64,000 nucleotides of DNA from CAYZXL01 sp964482435 (lineage in GTDB: Bacteria > Auribacterota > JABMQX01). The DNA lies in assembly GCA_964482435.1 (NCBI GenBank), contig CAYZXL010000022.1, positions 1-64,000 of the forward strand. The letters run 5' to 3'. Below are positions 1 to 8,583 of the stretch, piece after piece. Made by a program: the position numbers and the translations under genes. The number at the start of each line of letters is the position of its first letter. The first letter of the stretch is position 1. Under the pieces are notes generated by a model. The model ran no database searches. It was given only the letters and a program-made list of their open reading frames with translations, and was not told the origin of the DNA.

Positions 1-218
1 CTCTCTTGCCTGCACTTCTCCCTGCCCTCCCGTGCAATCTTTCGGAATCGCTGCGTTCGGAGTAATAACTTAAGCGCATTCCGTCGCGCGCCTGGGCATT
101 CCCGCAACACCCGCGATATGGTATTCTTTCCCGGAGAGCCGAGCTGAGTTGCGCATACACCATCTCGTAACAACCAAAATGCGTCGAGCCTCGAAGGACC
201 GGCGAGGAGCCTGCCACA

Positions 219-1487
219 GTGGATAGGTCAAAGGAACCGCCCAAAGCCGGGAATCGGGTCGTTAGCGCCGGCTTATTTCGCGCCCACATCTGCGGAGCGC
301 TCGCAGGAGGGACTGTCTTTCTCATCATCCTCGTGACGTACTTTGCGGGTCTTTTCGTCCAGAGAGCGTCAGTCGGTCTGATAAGCGGATACCTGTTCAA
401 GACTTTTTCGATAGCCGGAGGCAAAGTCTACGGCACAAGGTCAACGATGGAAAACATCTACTCCTGGTACGATGCTCCCGAGAGCTCCGAATGGGCGGAT
501 TACGAATATTCCGGACGGATGATGCTGACGGACGAGCGCGGGGGAATAGGCGTCATCTTCCTGGCGCGCCGGCGCGGGGAAAAAGATTGCTTCTACAGCT
601 TGAGGAGGTGCGGAGAAGGGGACACGTTTTTCCTGGGCGGCCATCGGTTGGAGATCGAGGGCAAGGGAGAGACGGATACCGAGGTCTCACCCGAAGCAAG
701 AACGTGGTACAGGTTGAGAATTCGGGCAGAAAACGAGGGAGATCGGACGCGAATCAGGGCAAAGGTCTGGAGCGAAAGAAATGCGGAACCGGCGAAATGG
801 CAGGTGGACTGCTTTGACGCAGGAGCTTTCAGAAATGCCAGGGGTTTCGTCGGGGTATGGGGGTGCTCCCAAGGAGAGAAGTATTTTGACGACCTCATCG
901 TGCGGCAAATACTTGGTGAATCGAGACGAGGCGCCTCGCATAAGTCGGTTCTCGCTGAGGGGATGCCCGACAGTGCTGGTGGAGAAGGAGCCGGCGCGGC
1001 TTCACAAAGCAACGAGCTGGCTGCGTCATATCTGCTTCGAGAGGACTTCGACGGCTTTCGTATCGGTGAGCACCCGGCTGCGTGGAAAGATGGGATCGCA
1101 CCGGTGGACCTTTCGGAAGCGGCGGACAGGCTTTCTCGCTTTTTCAGGATGAATCTGCTCGACTTCGCCGGTCCATGGGACGAGATCGTGGATTTTACAG
1201 CGGTCGCATTGACTTTTTGCCTCGCCGGGCTTCTCGCCGGAATCGCGCTTGGATACAGGAGTTCCGTCCAGCCGTCTGGAACTCAGACAAGACGGAGGCG
1301 GAGAATTCCGTTCGAGTTCCTCCCGTTTGTCGCCCTCTCTGTGTACGTCGGTGCGATGAAAGGCGTTGGAGTTGTCCTCTACGCCACAGCCGGGGTGGGG
1401 GCTGGTCACCTCTGGAGATTCTTGCAGGGCACGCTGGTGAGACTGCTGGCTCGTGCTGCTGAGGGGGAGCCGGGGGAGAGGTCCTAA
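219..1487 (+). CDS. membrane protein with lectin-like (LamG/DUF1080-type) extracytoplasmic domain
   Basis: 422 residues. Function not recognised. A GTG start is preceded by a GGCGAGGAG ribosome site about 10 bases upstream. A single hydrophobic segment lies at about residues 25-48. It is followed by a roughly 170-residue beta-rich region with features of concanavalin/LamG or 3-keto-disaccharide-hydrolase-type folds (W-Y-R-L-R-I strand, G-F-V-G-V-W turn, F-D-D-L-I-V end strand). Two more hydrophobic segments lie near residues 328-345 and 370-395. I infer an envelope protein that displays a sugar-binding-like domain. It ends about 300 bases before a terminator and a broken PEP-CTERM gene. The fold assignment is by pattern only and could be wrong. 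Confidence 0.6.
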   Translation: MDRSKEPPKAGNRVVSAGLFRAHICGALAGGTVFLIILVTYFAGLFVQRASVGLISGYLFKTFSIAGGKVYGTRSTMENIYSWYDAPESSEWADYEYSGRMMLTDERGGIGVIFLARRRGEKDCFYSLRRCGEGDTFFLGGHRLEIEGKGETDTEVSPEARTWYRLRIRAENEGDRTRIRAKVWSERNAEPAKWQVDCFDAGAFRNARGFVGVWGCSQGEKYFDDLIVRQILGESRRGASHKSVLAEGMPDSAGGEGAGAASQSNELAASYLLREDFDGFRIGEHPAAWKDGIAPVDLSEAADRLSRFFRMNLLDFAGPWDEIVDFTAVALTFCLAGLLAGIALGYRSSVQPSGTQTRRRRRIPFEFLPFVALSVYVGAMKGVGVVLYATAGVGAGHLWRFLQGTLVRLLARAAEGEPGERS

Positions 1488-1731
1488 TCAATGGGGGATG
1501 ACGAAGCCTGCTGGCGGGACATAGGCGCCGGTGGGATGTTTCGGATAGTCAACATCGAAGCCTGGGAAAAAAATCTCTTGATCGCTGATTCAGATTCGCG
1601 AAGCCACATGCGGAGCAGGAACATGTCCCGCGCAGGGTGCCAAGGGCGTCTCGTAACCCCCTTGGTCCAGAGGAAGTTCGCATCACGCCTTGCCCACGTC
1701 AGGGCGCCTTCGGCGCGGCACTTCTCTGGAT

Positions 1732-1778
1732 AAAAAAGAAGGGAACCCAAGACTACGCTCGGATTCCCTCTTTTTTTT
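1732..1778. terminator. bidirectional Rho-independent terminator
   Basis: A stem formed by AAGAAGGGAACCC and GGATTCCCTCTTT (two mismatches, 12-base loop) is followed by eight T on the plus strand. The minus strand also ends in a T run (CTTCTTTTTTATCC). It lies just beyond the 3' end of the minus-strand PEP-CTERM remnant and downstream of the plus-strand gene ending at 1487, so it can serve both. Confidence 0.75.
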
Positions 1779-1793
1779 CAGCACGCGTTGGGG

Positions 1794-2258
1794 TTAGAGC
1801 TTGATGAGGCCCTTCCTCCTGGCGAGGAAGAGAAGCCCGGAAAGCCCTGAGCCGAAGAGCATGAGGGTGCTTGCTTCCGGGACAGGAGCCGCTCCGTGTA
1901 TTTCAACAACAAGGTCGTTGTAGTCCTTGTCGGTCGAGCCCCTGAAGTCCAGGTCCTCCCATCCAATCACGTAGTTGCCGGGCACGTTGTCCGGATGCGA
2001 CGTGTTGCCTGTTATTTTTCAGGTTACCATGTGGTCTACTCCGTCCTGGTTGTCACTTGGACGAGAAGTCCAAAGCGGCGGATCGAGAGAGGACCCTCTT
2101 GAGTCGTCTCCCCAACGAAACAGAGGCATGGTGGCTTTGCCCGGCACAGAATCACGCGATGGGGTTATCGTGAGACCGGGAGCGTAACCATTCCCTGTCA
2201 CCATGAACAAGGGCACGAAGGAAGCGGCCGGCATCCTTCGGCGAAATGTTTCAAAAAA
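1794..2258 (-). pseudogene. PEP-CTERM/DUF4114 protein, C-terminal remnant with in-frame TGA
   Basis: Read on the minus strand, the frame encodes a DUF4114-like end: a D-G-V-D-H motif, then W-E-D-L-D-F-R and D-K-D-Y-N-D-L-V-V-E-I. It finishes with a PEP-CTERM sorting tail: VPEASTLMLFGSGLSG, a hydrophobic helix, A-R-R-K. A TGA at 2021-2019 interrupts the same frame directly after D-H-M-V-T, where a Trp would fit the family. The frame closes again upstream at 2261-2259, and no signal peptide is visible. I read this as a decayed exosortase substrate. The PEP motif is the variant P-E-A. The alternative, that TGA is decoded as Trp, is unlikely because other genes here use TGG for Trp and TGA as a stop. 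Confidence 0.8.
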
Positions 2259-2625
2259 TCAACAGTGCGAGAGCAAGGGCCAGATTCGAGGTCTTGCAGA
2301 ACAAGCCCGCCGGTGCCGGTTCTAAGTGGAGACGCCCGGGTGGTACTAATCTTGCTTTCCCCGCGTCCCAGTTCTGTACGTTGCTGTGACCCCTTGCGTC
2401 GCCAACAGCATTGGCGTGGGCTTCTGCATGGGGAGTGTTGTGCTGACGTGCAACTCAACTGAGATGAAAGACGACGCTGCTCGCGGTTCGTCCCGACCGC
2501 CAGGAAGCCGAAGCCAATCGTAACCGGGAAAGGTGGCAAAGGTTGAGAGTTACGTTCTTCTTGCAAATGGCTCGTGGAAAGGCTAACTTTGTTCAGGACA
2601 GCGAAACTTCACAGCAAATCCCATT
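2259..2625. other. intergenic, no gene recognised
   Basis: About 370 bases upstream of the exosortase gene. Open frames are short and have no recognisable domain. This may be the decayed 5' part of the PEP-CTERM pseudogene. No clear promoter was found. Confidence 0.5.
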
Positions 2626-4260
2626 ATGAGTAAGGAAAGCACAGAGCTTACATCGCATCGCCCTCTTCGGAACGCTCGTGCGAGAGCCGTTGCGATGTGG
2701 CTAATAATCGTTTCTCTCGCCGGACTCGTTGCCTATCTGCCGACTTTCTTTTGCCTTGCCGTTTCCTATACCAGCGGTGAATCTTACTATGCTCACTGGT
2801 TCCTCATTCCGCCTGTGAGCGCCTTTTTCATATGGCTAAAAAAAGAAAAACTTCGACAGCTTCCCGTGCAGGGGTGGTGTTGGGGCTTTCTGCTCGCGGC
2901 CGGAAGCCTTTTCCTGCACATCTTCGCCGTCTGGTTTCGAGTTGACTTCGTCTCCGCGTTCTCACTGGTCGTTACAGTTTGGGGGGTAGCTCTGTATCTC
3001 TTCGGAAAGCGCATCGTCCGCGAGATAAGCTTTCCTTTGCTGTTCCTCTTTTTCATGGTGCCCCTCCCTGGAACACTCATCGCTCCCATCGCCTTCCACA
3101 TGAAAATCCTGTCTGGCAAGATCGCTGTCCGCCTTTACGACTTACTCGGTGGGACAGCTCTCCTCACGGGATCGAAGATCACCTTCATCCAGGGCGAGCC
3201 GCTCTGGATGGGTTATGAATGCAGTGGACTGAAGTCGGTCATCACATTGTCGGCGCTGGGGGCGGCGATTGCTTATCTTGTCAAGCTTTCGCTACCGAGA
3301 AAGGTTTTATTGTTTCTGACATCATTTCCGCTTGCGATTATCTCGAACTCGATTCGCGTCACCTCTCTCTGTTTCGCTGCGAATGAGTGGGGCGTCGGAA
3401 GCAAGCCATATCGCATCTTTCACGATGTGTCCAGCCCGGTCATCTTCATCGTAGTTCTTGTCGGCCTTTTCGGGATAGGCAAGCTCCTTTCTATCGGCGA
3501 TCGGCTGAGTAAGTTGCAAACTGACGCGACGGTTGAATCTGGGGTGCCATCGGACGAAGGACGATTGTTAATGCCCGTTTTCAAAAAGAAGCTTCGGGTA
3601 ATAGTCGGACTGCTTGTTGTCTCGCTCGTTCTCGTGTTCCTGTCACCGCATTCCCTCGTTTCGGTGGCGGGGATGTCAACTTTGAAACCGGTGGCGCTGC
3701 CAGAAATGATTGGCGAGTGGCAAAAAGCCGAGACGGAAGGCGGTCTGAGAGAGAAAGATTTCTCCATACTGAAGACAAAAAGCATCGTTCTGGGAACATA
3801 TAAGGGTCCAGAGGGGAAAGAGGTTGAGGTTTTGGTTGTGGCATCCGATACAGACCGTCAAGCATTTCATCCGCCTGAGATATGCATGATTGGAACGGGG
3901 AACGAGGTTCTCGAACGTTGGGAGGAGCCGGTTCGTATCAATAGCATCGAGACGATACATCTCAAGCTGAATGCGTTTATCCGAGGGACGGGCGGCCGCC
4001 CGGAAACTCTGGTGCTATATTGGTACATGGCGGGAGAGAAGAGCACGGGCAGTCGCACAACGCAGCAGCTTATTCTTCTTCTGAGCGGCGTCAAAAGAAT
4101 TCCCACCATCGGTGCCATGATTCGACTGACAGCAGACCTCACGACAGGAGATCGAGACGAAACCGTGCAGTCCGCGAAAGATTTTGTCAGGTCGCTTGTG
4201 CCTGTCATGCCCGATGTCCTCAAGACAGCAAGGAAGCAAGGGAACGAGGCTGACGAGTGA
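2626..4260 (+). CDS. exosortase fused to EpsI-type domain
   Basis: 544 residues. Exosortases are polytopic inner-membrane transpeptidases that cleave PEP-CTERM tails during export. Residues 1-290 have about eight hydrophobic segments and the three family catalytic residues: Cys199 in G-Y-E-C-S-G-L-K-S, Arg244 in S-N-S-I-R-V-T and His266 in I-F-H-D-V-S-S-P. After a hydrophobic segment at about 323-340, residues 355-540 match the EpsI (DUF3485) domain: I-G-E-W near 362-365, a central V-L-V-V-A-S-D strand and A-F-H-P-P-E-I-C. EpsI is often a separate protein next to EpsH, but fused forms are known. No strong ribosome site precedes the ATG. The nearest substrate candidate, 400 bases upstream, is broken. 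Family assignment is firm; the exosortase subtype is not. Confidence 0.93.
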   Translation: MSKESTELTSHRPLRNARARAVAMWLIIVSLAGLVAYLPTFFCLAVSYTSGESYYAHWFLIPPVSAFFIWLKKEKLRQLPVQGWCWGFLLAAGSLFLHIFAVWFRVDFVSAFSLVVTVWGVALYLFGKRIVREISFPLLFLFFMVPLPGTLIAPIAFHMKILSGKIAVRLYDLLGGTALLTGSKITFIQGEPLWMGYECSGLKSVITLSALGAAIAYLVKLSLPRKVLLFLTSFPLAIISNSIRVTSLCFAANEWGVGSKPYRIFHDVSSPVIFIVVLVGLFGIGKLLSIGDRLSKLQTDATVESGVPSDEGRLLMPVFKKKLRVIVGLLVVSLVLVFLSPHSLVSVAGMSTLKPVALPEMIGEWQKAETEGGLREKDFSILKTKSIVLGTYKGPEGKEVEVLVVASDTDRQAFHPPEICMIGTGNEVLERWEEPVRINSIETIHLKLNAFIRGTGGRPETLVLYWYMAGEKSTGSRTTQQLILLLSGVKRIPTIGAMIRLTADLTTGDRDETVQSAKDFVRSLVPVMPDVLKTARKQGNEADE

Positions 4261-5080
4261 CGGATCATCAAGCATACCCAGGCCGGAGCGCCGCGGCAAT
4301 CCTGTTAATCCTCCCGGTCGGTTCGTACCGCAACCCTCCCATCAGCAATTCCACGCCCGCCCACGCCGCGAGGTAGCTCGGAGATTCCAGCCAGATTAGC
4401 TCCAGGTGCCGGGCATCCCCGAGCTGGCTGACATTTCGCGCTGAGACCAGGCGCGCCGAGGGATGGTGCGCCGTCTGCTTTCCCGCACAACAGCACGGCG
4501 GAAATGGGCCGCTTGATTCGCAAAGGTCGTCATGGTTGCCGGCACCCGAGGAACAGCGCTCCCACAAAGCGTCTTTGTTTCGGAGGCTCCTGCAAACGAC
4601 CGTACAGAAAAACCTCTCATTTGCCATTTCGCCGGCAGACGTGGCGTTGCGGCAGACTGTGTTTAAAAACCTTATAAGCGGCGCAGCCTTCTGAGAGAAC
4701 ATCGGTCTTTTTCCACATCAAATCTTCCTTTGGGACCGTGGATAGTGCGGGGAGAAGCCTCCGAATTGGTGCTTCATTCTCACTCGTGCGTCAGAGGTGG
4801 ATTGTTTGCATCATGCCTGGGCGTATCGGCTCGGCCAATGTTGCCCAAAAGAAACACACGCCTGTTTCCAGACCGTGGCGAGACCGACTGACGTAACTTA
4901 CGCCAAACCCGTGGGTTCCGGCGCTCCGAGCAAAAAGGCGCTGAGTTTACCCAAAGCAACACAAGCAAGTCCAGACCAATCTCTTTGGTGGTCGTCCTCA
5001 GCTCATTCTCTGACGGTAAGCATTTGGGTTCCGGCGGGTTAGCAGTACCCCAGGCGCTAAAGAACAGGGCTGGACATTCC
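4261..5080. other. intergenic, possible minus-strand coding remnant
   Basis: About 820 bases with no confident gene. On the minus strand between 4702 and 4268 a 144-codon frame ends in a protein-like stretch (W-L-E-S-P-S-Y-L-A-A-W-A-G-V-E-L-L-M). Its first half is cysteine- and arginine-rich and looks non-coding. I could not assign a family, so it is not called as a gene. Confidence 0.4.
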
Positions 5081-5096
5081 TGGCATAGGGCTTGCT
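5081..5096 (+). promoter_or_regulatory. sigma-54-type (-24/-12) promoter
   Basis: TGGCATAGGGCTTGCT matches the -24/-12 consensus TGGCAC-N5-TTGCW, with the required GG-N10-GC spacing and one mismatch (T for C). It lies about 90 bases upstream of the small HTH gene and 510 upstream of the carrier protein gene. Sigma-54 control by PrsK/PrsR-type regulators is known for exosortase-associated exopolysaccharide loci. No such regulator is in the window. Confidence 0.5.
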
Positions 5097-5187
5097 TGGG
5101 CTATTGCGTCGCAATTTGGGCCGGTATGTCCAACAGAGGGCGAGGCCCAGTCTCACTGTACAGACAGAAAACAGAGAGAAGCGCAAG

Positions 5188-5373
5188 ATGAAGAAAGACG
5201 GGAGAATGACCGTAACCGAAGCCGCGCGGGTCGTGGGCGTCAGCGCCAAGACCATCAGACGGTGGGAGGAGGCTGGGAAGGTACCTGCTGCCAAAAAGGA
5301 CTGGCGCGGCTGGCGGGTTTATTTCCCCGAGGACGTCGAGCGCCTCGTGGCATTTCACGAAGCGCTGCAGTGA
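5188..5373 (+). CDS. small MerR/excisionase-type helix-turn-helix protein
   Basis: 61 residues from the ATG at 5188. The frame is open further upstream but without domain sequence. The whole protein is a winged HTH of the MerR/HTH_17 type: M-T-V-T-E-A-A-R-V-V-G-V-S, then T-I-R-R-W-E-E-A-G-K-V-P, then a wing with W-R-V-Y-F-P-E-D-V. It lacks the long dimerisation helix and effector domain of full MerR proteins, so it resembles stand-alone BldC- or excisionase-like DNA-binding proteins. It sits between the sigma-54-like promoter and the biosynthetic run, which fits a local regulator. The target is unknown. Confidence 0.75.
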   Translation: MKKDGRMTVTEAARVVGVSAKTIRRWEEAGKVPAAKKDWRGWRVYFPEDVERLVAFHEALQ

Positions 5374-5608
5374 TTTTCTCCTCAGACATGCGCCAATGGC
5401 GGTGAATCGGGGGGATAACTCGAGGGGGGCCTTCCCCAGCTTCACAGAAGGCAACGTCCTTTTTCTCCCGGCGCTTCCAGCTGAACGTTAGGCATTCGTA
5501 AGACTCGTACGTTACGTGCGATTTTGTGACGCGCAGCATGTAATCGAGAGGGCGGAGCTGTGCAGGGACCCGGAGCACAGCAGTGTCGCTTGAAGGAAAG
5601 GAAGGAAG

Positions 5609-5875
5609 ATGGCAATCGAGGAAGAGATCAGGCAGTTCATCGTTGAGAAGTTCATGATCGGCGCGAATCCGAGAAGGGTGGAGGACAAGGACTCCTTTCT
5701 CGAGAACGGAATAATTGACTCGACGGGTGTGCTGGAGCTCGTCGCGTTCATTGAGGAGAGTTATGGGATTTCGATGGCGGACGAAGAGCTTTCTCCCGAG
5801 AACCTGGACTCGATAAGTAACATCGCGGCTTTTGTCAGAAGGAAGAAGAGCGTGGCTTCGGGAGTCGCTTCGTAG
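5609..5875 (+). CDS. acyl carrier protein
   Basis: 88 residues, with a strong purine-rich ribosome site (GGAAAGGAAGGAAG) just before the ATG. Phosphopantetheine-carrier fold: helix 1 E-I-R-Q-F-I-V-E-K-F, the attachment site G-I-I-D-S-T-G with Ser38, then a D-S-T-G-V-L-E-L-V-A-F-I helix. It is of the stand-alone type that works with a discrete adenylating enzyme rather than as a fatty-acid-synthase carrier (D-S-T instead of D-S-L). The next gene, 60 bases on, is an AMP-forming ligase that probably loads it. The substrate cannot be read from the sequence. Confidence 0.92.
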   Translation: MAIEEEIRQFIVEKFMIGANPRRVEDKDSFLENGIIDSTGVLELVAFIEESYGISMADEELSPENLDSISNIAAFVRRKKSVASGVAS

Positions 5876-5934
5876 GTTAGTGAGCGGAGGAAAAACCAGC
5901 CGGTTTTGGCGGATGGTTCGGGAGCGCAGGTGCG

Positions 5935-7476
5935 ATGTTAGTGGATGATTTCTTGAGTGCCAGCGCAGGCAGGACGCCGGACAAGGTAGCACTTGTCTGC
6001 GGCGGGACGAGGCTGACGTATCGGGAGATAGAGGAGCTGGCAAACAAGGCGGCTAACGCTCTTGCTGACATAGGGGTGAGACGGGGGGATAGGGTCGCGG
6101 TCTTCCTGGATAACTGTATAGAGGCTGTGCTGTGTATATTCGGGATTTTGAAAGCCGGGGGTATAATCGTTGTAGTGAACCGCACGATGAAGGCCAATAA
6201 GCTCAGGTTCATCCTTAACAATTGCGGTGCGAAGGGGCTGGTAAGCGATAAGAATGCGGTCAATCTGTTATCGAGCGTGCTGCCGGAAAGTCCGTCTGTT
6301 GAGTTCGTGGTTTTGAAAGGTGGCTATCCGGCGGGCGAATCATTGGGGACGACAGAGCGCTTCGGGCTGGATGAGTTGTTGGATGGCGCCTCGAGCAGTC
6401 CTCCGGAGAGAAGATGCATCAGCATTGATCCTGCTGCAATAATCTACACATCGGGAACGACGGGCCTACCCAAGGGCGCCACTTTCACCCACCTCAACAT
6501 GATATCTTCAGCTAACTCGGTTACGCACTACCTCGAGAACGTGCCATCTGACGTGATTCTTAATGTTCTGCCTCTTTCGTTCAGCTACGGCCTTTACCAG
6601 ATCCTCATGGGATTTAAGGTGGGGGGCAGGGTTGTACTTGAGAGGTCGTTTCTCTATCCGTACAAAGTGATTGATTTAATGCTCAAGGAGGAGGTAACAG
6701 GTTTTCCTGGCGTTCCGACGATATTCTCGATTCTTATTCAGCTGGAGGGGATCAAGAGACTCGACTTTCAACATCTTCGCTACATCACGAGCAGCGGCGC
6801 GACGCTTCCCGTCGAGCACATTCGTCGTATACGGGAGCTGTTTCCAAAGGCGAAGCTGTATTCCATGTTTGGACTTACGGAATGCAAGCGGGTGTGTTAT
6901 CTGGCGCCGGAGGAGGTGGACAGGCGGCCGGGATCGGTCGGCAAAGCGATGCCCGGTGTGGAGGCTTTCCTGGTTGATGACAATGGGCAGAGGATCATTA
7001 CGCCCAATACATTGGGAGGACTGGTGGTCAGGGGGCCGAACGTGATGGTGGGATATTGGGGGAATCCGGAGGAGTCAGCGAAATGCCTCCGGCAGGGTCC
7101 GAACGCGTGGGAGAGAGTCTTCTACACTGGTGACTTGTTCAAAGTGGACGAAGAGGGATTTCTGTACTTCATGGGACGGAAGGACGACATCATCAAGAGC
7201 AGGGGGGAGAAAGTGAGTCCCAGGGAAGTGGAGGAAGTGCTGTACGCGTTGCCGGGCGTCGCTCAGGCGGCGGTGATCGGCGTGCCGGACAGGGTGCTGG
7301 GCGAGGCGATCAAGGCTTTTGTGGTGGCAGGTAACGGGGCGACTCTAACAGAAGAGCACGTGATTGCACATTGCAGAAATAACTTGGAGGATTTCATGGT
7401 ACCGAAATACGTGGAGTTCCGCGGCTACCTGGAGCAGACGAGTTCTGGAAAGATCATAAAGAGCAATCTGAGATGA
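5935..7476 (+). CDS. AMP-dependent acyl/amino-acyl ligase (ANL superfamily)
   Basis: 513 residues, full length for the family. It activates a carboxylate as an acyl-AMP and transfers it to a thiol. Visible motifs are the P-loop-like I-I-Y-T-S-G-T-T-G-L-P-K-G (about 169-181), F-G-L-T-E (A5), Y-T-G-D-L (A7), G-R-K-D-D-I-I-K-S-R-G (A8) and the C-terminal catalytic Lys506 in S-S-G-K-I-I-K. It has no fused carrier domain. The carrier protein gene lies 60 bases upstream, so in-trans loading is likely. It overlaps the next gene's earliest possible start by four bases. Substrate class (fatty acid, hydroxy acid or amino acid) is not determined. Confidence 0.93.
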   Translation: MLVDDFLSASAGRTPDKVALVCGGTRLTYREIEELANKAANALADIGVRRGDRVAVFLDNCIEAVLCIFGILKAGGIIVVVNRTMKANKLRFILNNCGAKGLVSDKNAVNLLSSVLPESPSVEFVVLKGGYPAGESLGTTERFGLDELLDGASSSPPERRCISIDPAAIIYTSGTTGLPKGATFTHLNMISSANSVTHYLENVPSDVILNVLPLSFSYGLYQILMGFKVGGRVVLERSFLYPYKVIDLMLKEEVTGFPGVPTIFSILIQLEGIKRLDFQHLRYITSSGATLPVEHIRRIRELFPKAKLYSMFGLTECKRVCYLAPEEVDRRPGSVGKAMPGVEAFLVDDNGQRIITPNTLGGLVVRGPNVMVGYWGNPEESAKCLRQGPNAWERVFYTGDLFKVDEEGFLYFMGRKDDIIKSRGEKVSPREVEEVLYALPGVAQAAVIGVPDRVLGEAIKAFVVAGNGATLTEEHVIAHCRNNLEDFMVPKYVEFRGYLEQTSSGKIIKSNLR

Positions 7477-7487
7477 GGGAGGCAGCG

Positions 7488-8492
7488 ATGAAGGTGAATT
7501 CAGCGGTCAAGTTCAACTCTGACGTGCTCCTGATAGATTGCGCGAAGGAATCGGAGAGAATTGAGGATTTCATTAGGAAGCAAATCTTCACGAGTTTCAG
7601 GAAATCTGGAGCGGTTGTGGGGATAAGCGGAGGAATTGATTCCGCGGTAGTCGCAGCGATGTGCGTGAGGGCGCTTGGGGCCGAGAGGGTTCTTGGGGTA
7701 ATTCTACCGGAAAGAGAATCCAGTCCTGCGAGCGGGCAGTATGCAAGGAAACTGGCATCAGATCTGGGTGTTCGCTTTGAAGAAGTTGACATAACTTCGC
7801 ACCTCGAGAGTCTCGGAGCCTACACGAAGAGGGATCAGATCGTGAGAAAGGTATTCCCAGAATACGGCAACGGATACAAGCTTAAACTCGTTCTTCCCCA
7901 GAACCTGCTTGAGAAGGATCGGTTCAACATTTACTCGCTGAAAATCGAGAGCCCGAGCGGCGAGTCAAAGCTTAAGAGGCTGTCGATCTCGGACTACCTC
8001 GGTATCGTGGCAGCCACGAATATGAAACTGCGAACAAGGATGGTCCTCCTATATTCTTTTGCCGAGCGATTGAACTATCTTGTCGCGGGCACGACGAACA
8101 GGAGCGAGATGGAGCTGGGCGACTTTTGCAAGTATGGCGACGGAGGAGTAGATATTGAAGTAATCGCTCATCTGTACAAACTCCAAGTTTATCAGCTCGC
8201 CAGGTATCTCAGCATCCGTCAGGAGATCATCGAAAGAACTCCCAGCCCAGATACGTTCAGTGCTGAGGTGAGCGACAAAGAGTTCTACTTCTGCCTCCCC
8301 TTCGAGACCTTGGACATCTTGCTGTACGCCAAAGAGAGCAGCGTCCCCCATGAAGACATCGCTGCCGCGACTGGTTTAACGAAAGAGCAAATCAAGCGAG
8401 TATTCAAGGATTTCGAAGCTAAGAGGAAGGCAACGGAGAGTCTTCGACACATACCGCCGTCCCTCTCCTGGTCGCCGGCGCCATCCGCGTAA
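7488..8492 (+). CDS. NAD synthetase-like ATP pyrophosphatase
   Basis: 334 residues from the ATG at 7488, which has GAGGGAGG six bases upstream. An earlier ATG at 7473 overlaps the previous stop as ATGA. PP-loop V-V-G-I-S-G-G-I-D-S, then the NadE signatures N-M-K-L-R-T-R-M, A-G-T-T-N-R-S-E-M and K-Y-G-D-G-G-V-D-I. It lacks the N-terminal glutaminase domain of long NadE enzymes, so ammonia would be free or supplied by a partner. There is an insertion before the N-M-K-L-R motif, and the usual T-D-E-E segment reads S-D-K-E-F. Position between an adenylating ligase and a sugar-amidotransferase-like gene suggests a recruited amide- or amidine-forming role rather than housekeeping NAD synthesis. That is inference. 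Confidence 0.85.
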   Translation: MKVNSAVKFNSDVLLIDCAKESERIEDFIRKQIFTSFRKSGAVVGISGGIDSAVVAAMCVRALGAERVLGVILPERESSPASGQYARKLASDLGVRFEEVDITSHLESLGAYTKRDQIVRKVFPEYGNGYKLKLVLPQNLLEKDRFNIYSLKIESPSGESKLKRLSISDYLGIVAATNMKLRTRMVLLYSFAERLNYLVAGTTNRSEMELGDFCKYGDGGVDIEVIAHLYKLQVYQLARYLSIRQEIIERTPSPDTFSAEVSDKEFYFCLPFETLDILLYAKESSVPHEDIAAATGLTKEQIKRVFKDFEAKRKATESLRHIPPSLSWSPAPSA

Positions 8493-8583
8493 GGAACGTT
8501 CTTCCGTTTTTCTCGCAGTTGGTGCTCCACCTCGAACGCATACGAAGCTGCGGATATTTGCAGGATTGACGGCATAGTTGAAT

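Noticed and set aside
5255..6043. 262-codon minus-strand open frame
   Set aside because: Overlaps the HTH, carrier protein and ligase genes on the other strand; arginine/serine-rich with no domain.
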